NCBI GenBank assembly: GCA_036927565.1
Contig: JAYESD010000004.1
Location: forward strand, 70,182,933-70,246,932
Direction of reading: 5' to 3'
Length of the DNA stretch: 64,000 nt
Origin: Tuctoria greenei
Lineage: Eukaryota > Streptophyta > Magnoliopsida > Poales > Poaceae
This document shows positions 45,401 through 50,943 of the stretch, one piece after another. A program made the translations under genes and the position numbers. Every line of letters starts with the position of its first letter. The stretch's first letter is position 1. The notes under the pieces are model-generated. The model was given only the letters and a program-made list of their open reading frames with translations, made no database searches and was not told the DNA's origin.

Positions 45401-45736
45401 CATGCGAATAGATCGAGCTCCGCAGCAGCATCGCTTCGAAAACTCTACCCCTGCCTAACGATCTCGGAAGCAAAACGGCAGAGTGCGCTCACCTCTGGTG
45501 ACCTGGGCCTTGTCGCGGAGGTCGGCGGAGGCGTAGGCGGCCCGGCACTCGCGGAGCGCCGCGCCGAGGACGCCCTCCTCCTCGTCGCGGTCGAGCGCAA
45601 TCGCGGGAGGCAGGTCGGCCACACGCACTCGCCACTCACCGGAGCGGAGCAGCATCGTGACGAGGTGCCTCGCAGCAAAGCCGCGGCCGCCCGTCACGAC
45701 GCACCACCTCTCCCCTCCGCCTGCCACCGCCTCCAT
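16868..45736 (-). CDS. 3BETAHSD/D: sterol-4-alpha-carboxylate 3-dehydrogenase (decarboxylating) with reticulon domain, 12 exons
   Basis: The enzyme removes the C-4 carboxyl group of sterol intermediates while oxidizing the 3-beta-hydroxyl, a step of C-4 demethylation in the ER. Exons read from splice sites, 5' to 3': 45493-45736, 44304-44393, 43948-44081, 43688-43858, 43346-43468, 43165-43244, 18205-18403, 17979-18075, 17680-17854, 17403-17559, 17191-17257, 16868-17001. They sum to 1671 nt, 556 residues plus stop, with every exon in frame. Visible are the Rossmann motif T-G-G-R-G-F-A (residues 15-21), the catalytic Y-S-E-T-K (Y161, K165), and a C-terminal reticulon domain (about 375-556) with long hydrophobic segments. 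Length is close to the Arabidopsis homologues. Intron 6 is about 24.8 kb of nested transposons. Coding appears intact; whether it is spliced is unknown. Confidence 0.92.
17052..17155. mobile_element. Stowaway-type MITE in intron 11
   Basis: The ends CTCCCTCCTTCTCATAATAG and (reverse complement of the right end) ACCCCCTCTATCTCACAATAG form terminal inverted repeats of the classic grass Stowaway type, next to a TA at 17052-17053. The element is about 100 bp and lies between exons 12 and 11 of the sterol gene without touching the splice sites. Confidence 0.75.
18539..19056 (+). repeat. 5' LTR of the Reina element, with internal 132-bp tandem duplication
   Basis: It starts TGTCATCGACTC and ends GGTTCGGTACCA. 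The unit beginning GCACCAGCAGGGTAATTAG at 18575 is repeated from 18707 with few changes, so this LTR is 518 bp against 379 bp for the 3' copy. A TATA box (CTATAAGAGGG) lies near 18838. Confidence 0.9.
19060..19071 (+). promoter_or_regulatory. primer binding site (initiator tRNA-Met)
   Basis: TGGTATCAGAT lies 3 bp after the 5' LTR end, matching the 3' end of initiator tRNA-Met used by many plant LTR retrotransposons. Confidence 0.8.
19092..20385 (+). pseudogene. Reina gag and protease, two in-frame stops and one frameshift
   Basis: The gag start is the ATG at 19092 (M-A-G-N-G-E-D). Capsid sequence includes F-P-K-I-N-F-P-S-F-D-G-E-T-D-P-L-T-W and W-Y-Y-A-L-E. A TGA at 19491 stands where the related element at 24700 has Arg, consistent with CGA to TGA. 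The zinc-binding segment C-Y-H-C-T-E-K is near 19972. The protease active site V-D-T-G-S-T-H-S-F-I follows at about 20170 after a TAA (20157) that could derive from CAA. A frameshift near 20380 ends this frame. Confidence 0.9.
20393..22240 (+). pseudogene. Reina reverse transcriptase and RNase H, broken
   Basis: The stretch G-V-K-W-L-H-T-L-G-P-I opens the region. Reverse transcriptase shows L-L-V-K-K-T-D-G-T-W-R-F-C-V-D-Y-R at 20785-20835, L-D-L-R-S-G-Y-Q near 20930-20955 and M-P-F-G-L-T-N-A-P near 21029. The catalytic F-D-D-I region at about 21120 is destroyed by a frame change in a T run. RNase H begins M-V-D-C-D-A-S-R-T-G-F-G-A-I at 21547 and runs to the pol linker with the H-x-G-H-E-G zinc motif near 22125. 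Stops at 20735 (probably CAG to TAG), 21016 and 22216 interrupt the frame. Confidence 0.9.
22241..23335 (+). pseudogene. Reina integrase with chromodomain, broken
   Basis: The core holds the three acidic positions in V-V-D-R-F-S-K-F (near 22370), S-D-R-D-P-V-F (near 22495) and D-G-Q-S-E-V-V-N (near 22595). The C-terminal G-D-W-V-W-V-K-L block is near 22935. A chromodomain-like end (W-E-I-L-V-Q-W-E-E-R-G-D-A-E-A-T-W-E) spans about 23205-23260, in a different frame, and its tail reads into the 3' LTR. Chromodomains guide chromovirus integration to particular chromatin. Confidence 0.9.
23336..23714 (+). repeat. 3' LTR of the Reina element
   Basis: It starts TGGCATCGACTC after the purine run GGGGGGAAA (23327-23335) and ends GGTTCGGTACCA, directly followed by the duplicated GGAAT. 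It lacks the tandem duplication seen in the 5' LTR. Confidence 0.9.
23720..23956 (-). other. residual intron 6 sequence of the sterol gene
   Basis: This stretch between two Reina insertions shows no transposon feature. It is presumably original intron sequence, continuing from 18404-18533 on the other side of the first insertion. Confidence 0.5.
23957..25137 (+). mobile_element. second Reina-type element: 5' LTR, primer site and gag only
   Basis: The LTR (23957-24270) starts TGGTGATCAGATAAGG and ends CCATAACA. It shares with the first Reina LTR the segments GAAGAAATAAA and TTCTTCGGTCGCCCT. TGGTATCAGG at 24274 is the primer site. Gag starts at 24306 (M-A-R-A-T-D-P-G) and runs, with frameshifts, to about 25047, ending M-S-L-A-Q-A-Y-E-Q-R; a short remainder leads to about 25137, where similarity ends. 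Protease, pol and 3' LTR are absent from the window. Confidence 0.8.
24306..25047 (+). pseudogene. Reina gag, partial and frameshifted
   Basis: The N-terminal coil (I-S-Q-Q-L-D-R-M-S-D-C-L) and the block P-K-I-N-F-P-S align with the gag at 19092. A frame change near 24590 is followed by L-T-W-L-T-K-C-D-S-Y-F-R-G-M-R-T and Y-Y-A-L-E-R-D-H-G-V, and another near 24780 by E-Y-Q-R-Q-F-L-A-L-L-C-R-C-E-D-L. It preserves the Arg codon that is a stop in the first element. Confidence 0.85.
25336..25567 (-). repeat. LTR of the non-autonomous element (3' LTR on the minus strand)
   Basis: It matches the right LTR at 33584-33818 over its full length with scattered differences. On the plus strand it reads TGTTGGAAACCCGC...ATTCAACA. 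Confidence 0.85.
25568..26664 (-). other. internal region of the non-autonomous element, with degenerate GGGCAC/GGACAC repeats
   Basis: Between about 25627 and 26010 the sequence repeats variants of TGGGCACATCTTCA and TGGACACAATTACACCC, giving no conserved protein. The rest, to 26664, is GC-rich with an open stretch at 26132-26599 (minus) that I do not recognize; composition alone could keep it open. The other internal piece is 33435-33583. Confidence 0.6.
26665..26967 (-). repeat. 3' LTR of the Ale-type copia (minus strand)
   Basis: The plus-strand reading is TGTAAATTTTGG...CCTTCAACA. It shares GTTGCATATTTATAGAAG with the right LTR, which likely holds the TATA box on the minus strand. Confidence 0.9.
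26981..30570 (-). pseudogene. Ale-type copia pol: zinc knuckle, protease, integrase, reverse transcriptase, RNase H
   Basis: In order: zinc knuckle C-H-I-C-E-K-Y-G-H-L-A-K-R-F, with the last Cys replaced by Phe; protease W-Y-T-D-A-G-A-T-D-H-I near 30350; integrase 28922-29845 with F-I-D-D-F-S-K-F, T-D-C-G-G-E-Y and N-G-S-T-E-S-K-H; reverse transcriptase 27746-28186 with M-D-V-Q-N-A-F-L-H-G and an intact Y-V-D-D near 27930; RNase H 27224-27586 with D-A-D-W-A-G and the terminal A-R-T-K-H-I-E-I-D-Y at 26981-27178. Frame changes separate these blocks. Confidence 0.9.
30592..33110 (-). pseudogene. Ale-type copia gag, split by LINE insertion
   Basis: On the minus strand the N-terminal part (F-F-T-V-T-G-F-N-T-L-S-H-H-V) lies at about 33050-33110. 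It continues across the LINE into L-L-W-K-P-Q-V-L-P-S-I-R-G-A-Q-L-Y-G and the capsid block 30592-31152 (S-Y-L-N-S-T-L-S, G-E-Q-S-I-A-T-Y-F). Joining the two sides through one copy of the duplicated target site restores a plausible gag reading. The zinc knuckle follows at about 30450-30490. Confidence 0.85.
31205..33038 (+). mobile_element. RTE-type LINE, 5'-truncated
   Basis: The body starts inside the reverse transcriptase region and ends in (TTG)n after C-C-C-C-A-A-C-T-T-G-T-T-T-G-G-A-A-C-A-A-A, the 3' end seen in plant RTE elements. It is flanked by TAGCTTCTCAACATGA (31189-31204) and TAGCTTCTTAACATGA (33039-33054), a 16-bp target duplication with one mismatch. Reverse transcriptase reads V-F-I-D-L-E-K-A-Y-D near 31800 and F-F-A-D-D-V-V-L-V-D near 32075, with a stop at 32035 and a frameshift near 31790. 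It is inserted in the gag of the Ale element. Confidence 0.92.
33133..33434 (-). repeat. 5' LTR of the Ale-type copia (minus strand)
   Basis: The plus-strand reading is TGTAAAGTTTGG...CCTTCAACG, where the final G replaces the usual A of a CA end. The primer binding site adjoins it at 33119-33132 on the minus strand. Confidence 0.9.
33584..33818 (-). repeat. LTR of the non-autonomous element (5' LTR on the minus strand)
   Basis: On the plus strand it reads TGTTAGAAATCCGC...ATTCAACA, aligning with 25336-25567. The primer-site-like sequence lies immediately to its left. Confidence 0.85.
33819..34132 (+). other. GC-rich 5' leader of the outer copia element
   Basis: This stretch follows the right edge of the non-autonomous insertion and precedes the gag ATG at 34133. 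It is very rich in C and G with many CpG. Open frames here come from composition and do not resemble known proteins. Confidence 0.5.
34133..35290 (+). pseudogene. outer copia gag, frameshifted
   Basis: The start M-D-N-A-S-G-A-E-Q-D at 34133 leads to a Thr/Ala-rich N-terminus, then capsid-like sequence D-D-H-V-L-Q-D-D near 34530, G-D-L-S-V-S-A-Y-C-R-Q-M-K near 34760-34800 and R-S-L-V-L-Q-V-F-Q-G-P. After this comes a Pro/Gly-rich tail with R-R-K-R-G-R-G near 35140-35160. The stop is at 35290. A frameshift and a stop lie between 34500 and 34725. Confidence 0.7.
35291..36597 (+). pseudogene. outer copia protease remnant and integrase, broken
   Basis: Protease is marked by V-A-D-C-G-A-S-Y-H-T-T-H at 35293-35330, with Cys in place of Ser/Thr in the D-S/T-G triplet. 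W-H-R-Q-F-G-R-L near 35690 and C-H-A-C near 35785 are GAG-pre-integrase zinc residues. The core shows H-C-D-N-E-C-E-F near 36010 and S-P-Q-N-G-K-A near 36110, where the expected Glu is changed. The C-terminal C-V-F-I-R-Y-S-S-N-H-K-G-Y-R-C-L-D block lies at 36390-36440. Confidence 0.75.
36598..36947 (+). repeat. Pro/Ala-rich repetitive linker between integrase and reverse transcriptase
   Basis: Imperfect repeats of CCAGCGTCCCTGACACC and GTTGCGCCACGCGTG encode A-P-R-V-A-P-A-S-L-T-P type units. The segment beginning TCTCGTTTCGCCAACC at 36766 recurs in similar form at about 40970, beyond the hAT insertion. Confidence 0.7.
37099..40518 (+). mobile_element. RTE-type LINE, near full length
   Basis: Perfect 15-bp flanking duplications TTGAGTATCACCCTC (37084-37098 and 40519-40533) bound a 3.4-kb body. 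It has a 5' region, an apurinic-type endonuclease, reverse transcriptase and a (TTG)n-type 3' end after CCCCAACTTGTTTGGGACAA. It is closely similar to the LINE at 31205. The insertion is in the hAT-type MITE, in plus orientation. Confidence 0.95.
37204..39986 (+). pseudogene. RTE LINE polyprotein: N-terminal repeats, endonuclease, reverse transcriptase; broken
   Basis: From ATG 37204 three 22-residue repeats (L-S-x-A-P-Y-x-x-P) span 37246-37434. Endonuclease begins V-G-S-W-N-V-G-S-L-T-G-K at 37492 and includes V-Q-E-T-R-W, G-G-D-L-N-G-H-V-G and, after frame changes, S-Q-I-D-Y-I-L (38092-38112). Reverse transcriptase reads G-P-D-D-V-P-I-E-V-W near 38915, G-F-M-P-G-R-S-T near 39185, V-F-I-D-M-E-K-A-Y-D-K near 39280 and F-A-D-N-V-V-L near 39550, where Asn replaces a catalytic Asp. 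Stops at 37618, 38998 and 39984 and several frameshifts inactivate it. Confidence 0.9.
40951..42735 (+). pseudogene. outer copia reverse transcriptase and RNase H, broken
   Basis: H-W-H-H-A-M-E-E-Y-A-A-L and G-K-W-V-F-T-H-K-K-K mark the start (41245-41370), then D-Y-D-E-N-F-S-P near 41440, Q-L-D-V-K-N-A-F-L-H-G near 41525 and Y-A-N-E-I-V-L-T near 41785, a corrupted Y-V-D-D. A local repeat of GTATGGTCTGAAGCAG-like sequence is at 41620-41665 and an exact 21-bp tandem repeat at about 42077-42118. RNase H shows Y-T-D-A-D-W-A-G near 42242 and S-R-S-S-A-E-V-E near 42367. Many stops. Confidence 0.85.
42736..42870 (+). repeat. 3' LTR of the outer copia element (right end uncertain)
   Basis: TGTTAGAATATATG follows the purine tract GACTGCGGGGG. 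A TATA box (CCTATATATGTACC) is at about 42812. The LTR seems short; I could not find its CA end with certainty, and no matching 5' LTR is present. Confidence 0.65.
42903..43132. mobile_element. foldback MITE in intron 6 next to exon 6
   Basis: The left ~58 bp (AAATGACCATTGTGGTGCTA...) and the reverse complement of the right ~58 bp (AAATGATCTTTGTGGTGCTA...) match with few differences, so the ~230-bp unit can fold into a long hairpin. No transposase is present. The superfamily was not determined. It lies 32 bp downstream of the exon 6 splice donor. Confidence 0.85.
43165..45736 (-). CDS. 3BETAHSD/D: exons 1-6 of the sterol dehydrogenase gene (NAD-binding and catalytic part)
   Basis: The start is ATG 45734-45736 (M-E-A-V-A-G-G-G), chosen because the Rossmann fold follows at once; an upstream in-frame ATG exists near 45859 but reads through unrelated GC-rich sequence. 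Exon 1 carries C-V-V-T-G-G-R-G-F-A, exon 2 A-F-E-G-A-E-V-V-F-H-M-A-A-P, exon 3 G-T-K-N-V-I-N-A-C and Y-T-S-S-P-S-V-V-F-D-G, exon 4 the Y-S-E-T-K catalytic pair and R-P-S-S-I-F-G-P-G-D, exon 5 I-I-G-D-G-N-N and F-T-Y-V-E-N-V, exon 6 Y-F-I-T-N-M-E-P-I-K-F-W. All introns use GT-AG borders. Intron 1 (44394-45492) is about 1.1 kb with nothing else recognized. Confidence 0.92.
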
Positions 45737-45899
45737 CTCGCCGTAGTCTCGTCGGAGAACAGAGACGGACAAACAACGTGGTGGCGATCTGAGGTTCTGT
45801 TCGCGGTGCCCGTGGCCCGGGTGTCCTGTGATCAGATCTGTGGCGATTCCGGCGTGCAAGGTTCTGGGCCCGGACTGTCAGCGTCTGCTGCTAATTGGT
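45737..45899 (-). promoter_or_regulatory. 5' untranslated/promoter-proximal region of the sterol dehydrogenase gene
   Basis: The stretch between the start codon and the adjacent Tourist-type MITE is GC-rich with CpG, continuing the composition of exon 1. No TATA box was recognized. Confidence 0.45.
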
Positions 45900-45902
45900 T
45901 AA

Positions 45903-46246
45903 GGCTCCTTTGGATTGGAGGAATAGCAAAGAAATTTTGAAAGATAGAATTTGTAAAGTATTTTTTCTTACATTACCATTTAGCTCGCAGGAAAAACAAA
46001 TGGTAGTTTCTATAAGAATGAATTTCTTTCCTAAATTTTATAAGAAACCTAACATGAGCTTGAACCTCTTTTTTCTTTTCTGGCTCATGTTAAAGGTTCC
46101 CTTGTTTTTTCTTATGATGCTGCTAAAAGGTTTCTCATCTCAATTTTTATATTTTTAATTCCTATAAGATTGTAAAAACATACAATTTTAATTCCTATGT
46201 TTTATCTATTCATGTGTTTTTCAATTCCTTCAATCCAAAAGGAGCC
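45903..46246. mobile_element. Tourist-type MITE upstream of the sterol gene
   Basis: The ends GGCTCCTTTGGATTGGAGG and CCTTCAATCCAAAAGGAGCC are inverted repeats of about 20 bp, flanked on both sides by TAA (45900-45902, 46247-46249), the 3-bp duplication typical of PIF/Harbinger-derived Tourist elements. The 344-bp body is AT-rich without coding. Confidence 0.88.
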
Positions 46247-46305
46247 TAATCCGTTTTCCCGGTTTTCAAGACAATTACGGCCCCAGGTATTCAGTTTATC
46301 CATAA

Positions 46306-46840
46306 TGCAATTAGTACTCTGGTTCAATAGTGAAAAAAAAACAATCTGAACCACACGATTTTCATCTAAAGGTTATTGTATTTTACACTTAGGCCCTCTT
46401 TGGCACAACTCCACAAAGTTGATTCTCTGGATTTACTTCTGATTCTCTGTTGAAGTGATTTTGTGACTGAAAATGATTCTCTATGATTCTCTAGAATAAA
46501 CTCTTAGAATCAGGACAGAGAATCACTTCACAAAATCAGGAGAAGCTACTTTTTTCAGCTTTCAGACTCTTAGTTCATTTCAGAGAATCACTTCACAGAA
46601 TCAGCCAAGAATCACTTCTTCTGAAAAATAGTGATTGGCACAACTTCTCTGATTCTGTTTGAGAATCAGCTCCGTAGAGCTCTGCCAAAGGGAGCCTTAA
46701 ATTTCTCCATCTAACAGTAGTGTTTACAGTCATCTATGTTATCAAGTGACAGGTTTAAGTGTAAAAATACAGTAATCATTAGATGAAGATCGTGTGGTTC
46801 AGATTTAATTTTTGCATTATTATACCAGAGTGTTGATTGC
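46306..46840. mobile_element. MITE with long inverted repeats, split by a Tourist-type MITE
   Basis: The left arm (46306-46390) starts GCAATTAGTACTCTGGT and the right arm (46755-46840) ends as the reverse complement of GCAATCAACACTCTGGT. Both arms contain TCTGAACCACACGAT(T/C)TTCATCTAA. The arms fold back on each other over about 80 bp. A second MITE (46392-46696) is inserted at the end of the left arm. Family not determined. Confidence 0.8.
46392..46696. mobile_element. Tourist/Harbinger-type MITE nested in another MITE
   Basis: The ends GGCCCTCTTTGGCA and TGCCAAAGGGAGCC are inverted repeats flanked by TTA (46389-46391 and 46697-46699). The body is rich in the repeated motif AGAATCACTTC and its complement GATTCTCT, which gives further foldback potential. 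Confidence 0.85.
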
Positions 46841-47080
46841 ACTCTAGTCATTCTCGTTTATGATCTACTTCTGAAATGCCACAGTATCAATATCTCATAA
46901 TATACCCCTAAATACGAGAGCCTCCTTATATTTCCTCGAATTTGTAAGATTGTAATAACATTATTATTAAATTCTTTTTTTACCGAAAGAACCATCTTCA
47001 TATTTCTCTTCATTCTTGATCAGAATGCCCTTCGTCCCAACTCACTTCCACAAGCTCACATTGGCCAAACTTCGGCCACG
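46841..47080. other. intergenic, no feature recognized
   Basis: This AT-rich spacer lies between the nested MITEs and the Tork-type LTR. Nothing coding or repetitive was seen. Confidence 0.5.
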
Positions 47081-47639
47081 TGTTAGAACAAATAGGCGAT
47101 TTACCCAAATAATTATGTAAGAATGCACAAATAAAACAAGAAGTAAACAATAGCAGAAAACACAATCAGATTTGTTTATGCATATCGATCTGTAGTCGGG
47201 GAATTGTTCTAGTTGTTGTTGCTGTGTTGATGAAGGTCGTACAGAGCAGATATTGATGACGGCGGTTGACAACAACACTCGATGGCGGCGGTACATGACC
47301 CACAGTGAAGAACATGAGTAGTCATGCAAAGCGCTTCTAAAAAACGTTATTTGCCATTTTCCAATGAAAGAACTGCAAGAATAAGCGATTTTAGAGACTT
47401 GCTCTCTCGTTCGCCAGTGCACGCCTGCGCTTGCGGGGTGGAGTAGATTATGATTGGCGGCACAAGGAACGAGAATATGGAATTAATCTGACCGTGGATA
47501 CCAGCATGCGCATAAGCCCGCTATTTATTGAACATTGCGAGGCGATTTAGTTGAGATATGTGATCCCCAAACTAACTCGGATGTTGTAGACGTGCCCGTC
47601 TCCAACTCGACTCGCACTGCATGAATATCGATGATTTGC

Positions 47640-48010
47640 GACGGCCAGAGCCGTCGCAAATAAGGAAAATACCGTCGCAAAGGCTTTTCTTATTTGCGAC
47701 GGTTTTCGGCCGTCGCAAATAATTCGTCGCAATTAATCTTATTTGCGACGGTCCCCGTCGCAATTAAGGCTATTTGTGACGGCCTATGAAAGCCGTTGCA
47801 AGTTATTGCCCGGGGGCTGGTGGGCCCCACCGATGTATTTGCGATGGCCAGGCCGTCGCAATTTAGTTCCTATTTGTGATTGCCAGTCCGTCGCAAATAA
47901 TTTCAGCCGACAAGGTCCCACGTGTCCTCCTACGGGACCCAAGCGGCTATTTGCAACGGCCTGGAACCTTATTTGTGACGGTACTATATAAAAAGCCGTA
48001 GCAAATAAAG
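47640..48010. repeat. left subterminal repeats of the CACTA element
   Basis: TTTGCGACGG and its complement CCGTCGCAAAT occur about ten times here with small changes. In CACTA elements such repeats bind the TnpA-type protein during transposition. Confidence 0.88.
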
Positions 48011-48172
48011 TTTTTTATTTAAAAAAAACTGAAAATACTACCCGGCTCGATGGCCAAAATCACAGAACAGACAATATATAACAACAGTCACATAACAAAT
48101 CATAACAGTCACAAAACACATCACAACACATCATCGATACATCGCATCACCATCAACAAACCAAACAAGGGC

Positions 48173-50854
48173 TCACTCGCCCGTCTGACCTCCGAAGCCA
48201 CCTCCGAAGTCGAAGTCGTCATCGCGCCTCATTACAGGTGGTGGTAGCGATGGCGACGAAGTTTGTGCTGCCGTCGCAGATCCCTACAACTAATGAAACT
48301 TAGAGTTAGAATATAAATGCATCAACATCTCTCTCTCCCTCTCCCTCTATCTCCATCTAGATCCCCTCTCTTCCTCTCTTATTTCATTCCTCTCTCTCTA
48401 TCTCTCTATAACTATCATTTTCCCTCTATCTCAATCTACATCTCCCTTTCTCCCTCTCTCTTCCTCTCCTATCTTCAATCTCCCTCTCTCTCGTCATTAC
48501 TCTCCCGCTCAATCTAACTATCTCTCACTCTTTCTTCTATCTCTCTCTTTCTTCCATCTCAATCCTTTTCTTCTATCTAACTATCTCCTCTCTCTTCTAT
48601 CTCAATCCTTTTTTCTATATCTTCCTCCCTCTTCTAACTTCATCTCTTACTCTATCTATCTTTCACTGTCACTCTATTTCCTCGCTTTATTTTGGTTAAG
48701 TTGGGTTAAAACTAGAATTGTTAAGTTGACATAGAAAATTACCTGACCCGCAGAAGAAGGATCGTCTGGAAGGACCGGTAGTGGCGGTAGCTGGATCCCC
48801 AGACCTTGCGCTCGAGTCATGGCCTGTCATTGCAGACATTAAATGTTACCTATTAGTAAGTCATTTACACTGAATTAATGAGAACTTTAGTTTTCATTTT
48901 GTTACCTCAATTGCTTCCCGCATCTGCGCCAACGCTGCTGCCTGGGAATGGATCGTGGCCTCCATCGCGATCCTTTGGCGTTCCGCCTCCTCCTGTCGCC
49001 TAAGGTTCTCTTCTACAGTTTGTCGGAGGGACTGCATCTCAATATCCCTCTGCGAGATGCGGTGACCTGCTGTGCCCACCGAAGAAGCCTGCGTGGAGCT
49101 ACCTCTCGTAGGTCTCCCCGCCCTCGAGTCGACAACTCCGTCGAATATGGCGAGCCTATAAAAAGAGAGTCAGTAATATGAAATTGAAATATCTTGAATA
49201 CTTTGAATTGAAAATGATAAAATGACATATAAACTCACCTTCCGTGTGCTTTTCCACCTCCGCTTGCATACGCGGCTTGAGGATCGATTGGTTCACGTTC
49301 CCAATCAAAATCTTCGCCGTGTATCTTCCTAGCCTCCTCCCCGTACTTAGCCTGCAAAACAAGGAAACTGTGTAAGTTCAATAATCCATATAATTATATT
49401 CAATATGAATGATTTCTACACTTACCAATCGCTCGGCTGCAGCCTGACTGCACCCCTGAGGCTGAGAAGGGTCCCTGTGACCTCTCTTCCAGATCTCAGC
49501 AGGGGTCAGCGGCACCCCCGTCTCGCGCTCCTGTCAATACGTGTTAGTACAAACAATATATTATGAATATATAAACATAAGTTACATACACTTACCATGC
49601 GTTTAGCTAAACGCAAGTGGTTATCTTGGTCATGCCTGCTCTTCCCCTCGACCCCTATGCACTCTCGAGCCTCCCGGACTTAGCCTTAACTCATCGCTAG
49701 CCCAGTACCGACAAAGGGACCGAAATGCATCGGTCCGACCCTGCAACCATCTCACGTGGCCCTGCGCATAGTTGTAGATCGTTAAAAATACCGTCGAAGA
49801 AATTATCAGAAAAAATACTTACTACACCCCACGTACCTGTGCACACTCCTCCTATGTCAGGTGTCACTCGCTCTCTTGCCAGAAGTGTAGCACGTGGTGC
49901 TGGTTCGCCTTCAAGTGCTCATTAATAATTTAAACACGAGCGTTCGACAAAGCTTGTCGAAGCGCCTTGGCAGCGTTGTAGTGAAACACTCTCCTCGCAT
50001 CCTCAACCAGGCGAGGGTCGTTCGGGTCCTCTAAAGTAAACCTTGTCTGTGATAAAGAATATATTGAAGAGATGTTCATTAAAAGAGTTTAAAAGTTAAA
50101 ACTTAGAAACTATTTTTAATATACTTACCATAAAATCGACCCATACGGCCCCCTGAAGGTTGTCGTGCTCCTGGTGATGGATCCGTGCATAGTCCTCCCA
50201 CGAAATAGCAGGCACCCTGTCGATGATCCCGGGATAGTGCAAACGCACTAAGAATCCAAGGACACCGTTCACCGATCTTTGGTGTCTCTCATCGATGAAA
50301 GACGTGTCATCCCAAACCCTGTAAGATATTTATTAATTCATTACTTAAGTAACCAAAAGAAAACAAAATTGAACACTATAATTTTTATTACCTGTCTCCG
50401 ACTGGACGAATTATGATCCTCTGTGAAGGGACCGGTGGAGGACTGACAAAGTGAGTCATCCTCGTCCTCCGCGTCTGCTGGGGTGCTACATCAGGTGACC
50501 CAGAAGGTTCGTCACTAGCCGAGTCAAAAGGGTCAGAAACAGAAGGCTCGCCAGCAGAGGGCTGGCTGGTCGAAGGGTAGACAAGGTCAACTGGCGCCGC
50601 AGCCTCTGAGTCAGCCAGTGAGGACTACAACATTCAAATGATTCATAAGTAAATTTAATGTGAAATTGAATTTAAAGGATTTGTCAAAAATGAGTGAAAT
50701 TTACCTGTGACAAAGCTCTAGAGCTGCTTAGAATGTGCCCCAACAGCTGAGAGCGTCTGCTCTCAGTCGACGAGGCACCAGCGAAAGCGTCGTCAGGTCT
50801 AGAGGGGTAGAACCCCCTCGTCGGAGGCACCTTCTTACCCTTCTTTGATGCCAT
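48173..50854 (-). pseudogene. CACTA TnpA-like (plant transposase, Ptta/En/Spm family) gene, multi-exon
   Basis: Start ATG 50852-50854 (M-A-S-K-K-G-K-K-V-P). Exon 1 ends at a GT donor at 50705. Further exons encode a Ser/Pro-rich acidic stretch (about 50400-50630), the D-D-T-S-F-I-D-E-R-H block (50150-50320), V-R-L-H-Y-P-G-I-I-D-R-V, a coiled-coil segment with R-Q-E-E-A-E-R-Q-R (48900-49080), and a last exon 48173-48283 ending D-D-D-F-D-F-G-G-G-F-G-G-Q-T-G-E. Borders show GT-AG. A stop lies near 49932, within the exon that starts about 50045, so the gene is probably dead. The family binds subterminal repeats. Confidence 0.75.
48318..48680. repeat. pyrimidine (CT)-rich tract inside the CACTA element
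   Basis: About 360 bp consists almost only of C and T on the plus strand, in CTCTCTCC and CTATCT runs. On the minus strand, the coding strand of this element, it is a purine tract in the last intron of the TnpA-like gene, next to its final exon at 48173-48283. Confidence 0.85.
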
Positions 50855-50943
50855 CCTATTTTAATAGATAATCAGTAAATATGCAAATAAGATATACAAA
50901 ATTCATGTTACTATCTTCAAGAAAACATTATTTGTAATCAATT

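Noticed and set aside
43165..45736. Two separate half-genes instead of one sterol gene
   Set aside because: Both halves are on the same strand, in the right order, split inside one codon by GT and AG borders, and together give exactly one frame of usual length.
45350..45940. 196-codon plus-strand frame opposite exon 1 of the sterol gene
   Set aside because: It is a shadow of the GC-rich exon, whose minus-strand protein matches a known family.
48317..48517. Ser/Leu/Pro frame in the CT tract
   Set aside because: Low-complexity sequence in a microsatellite-like region.
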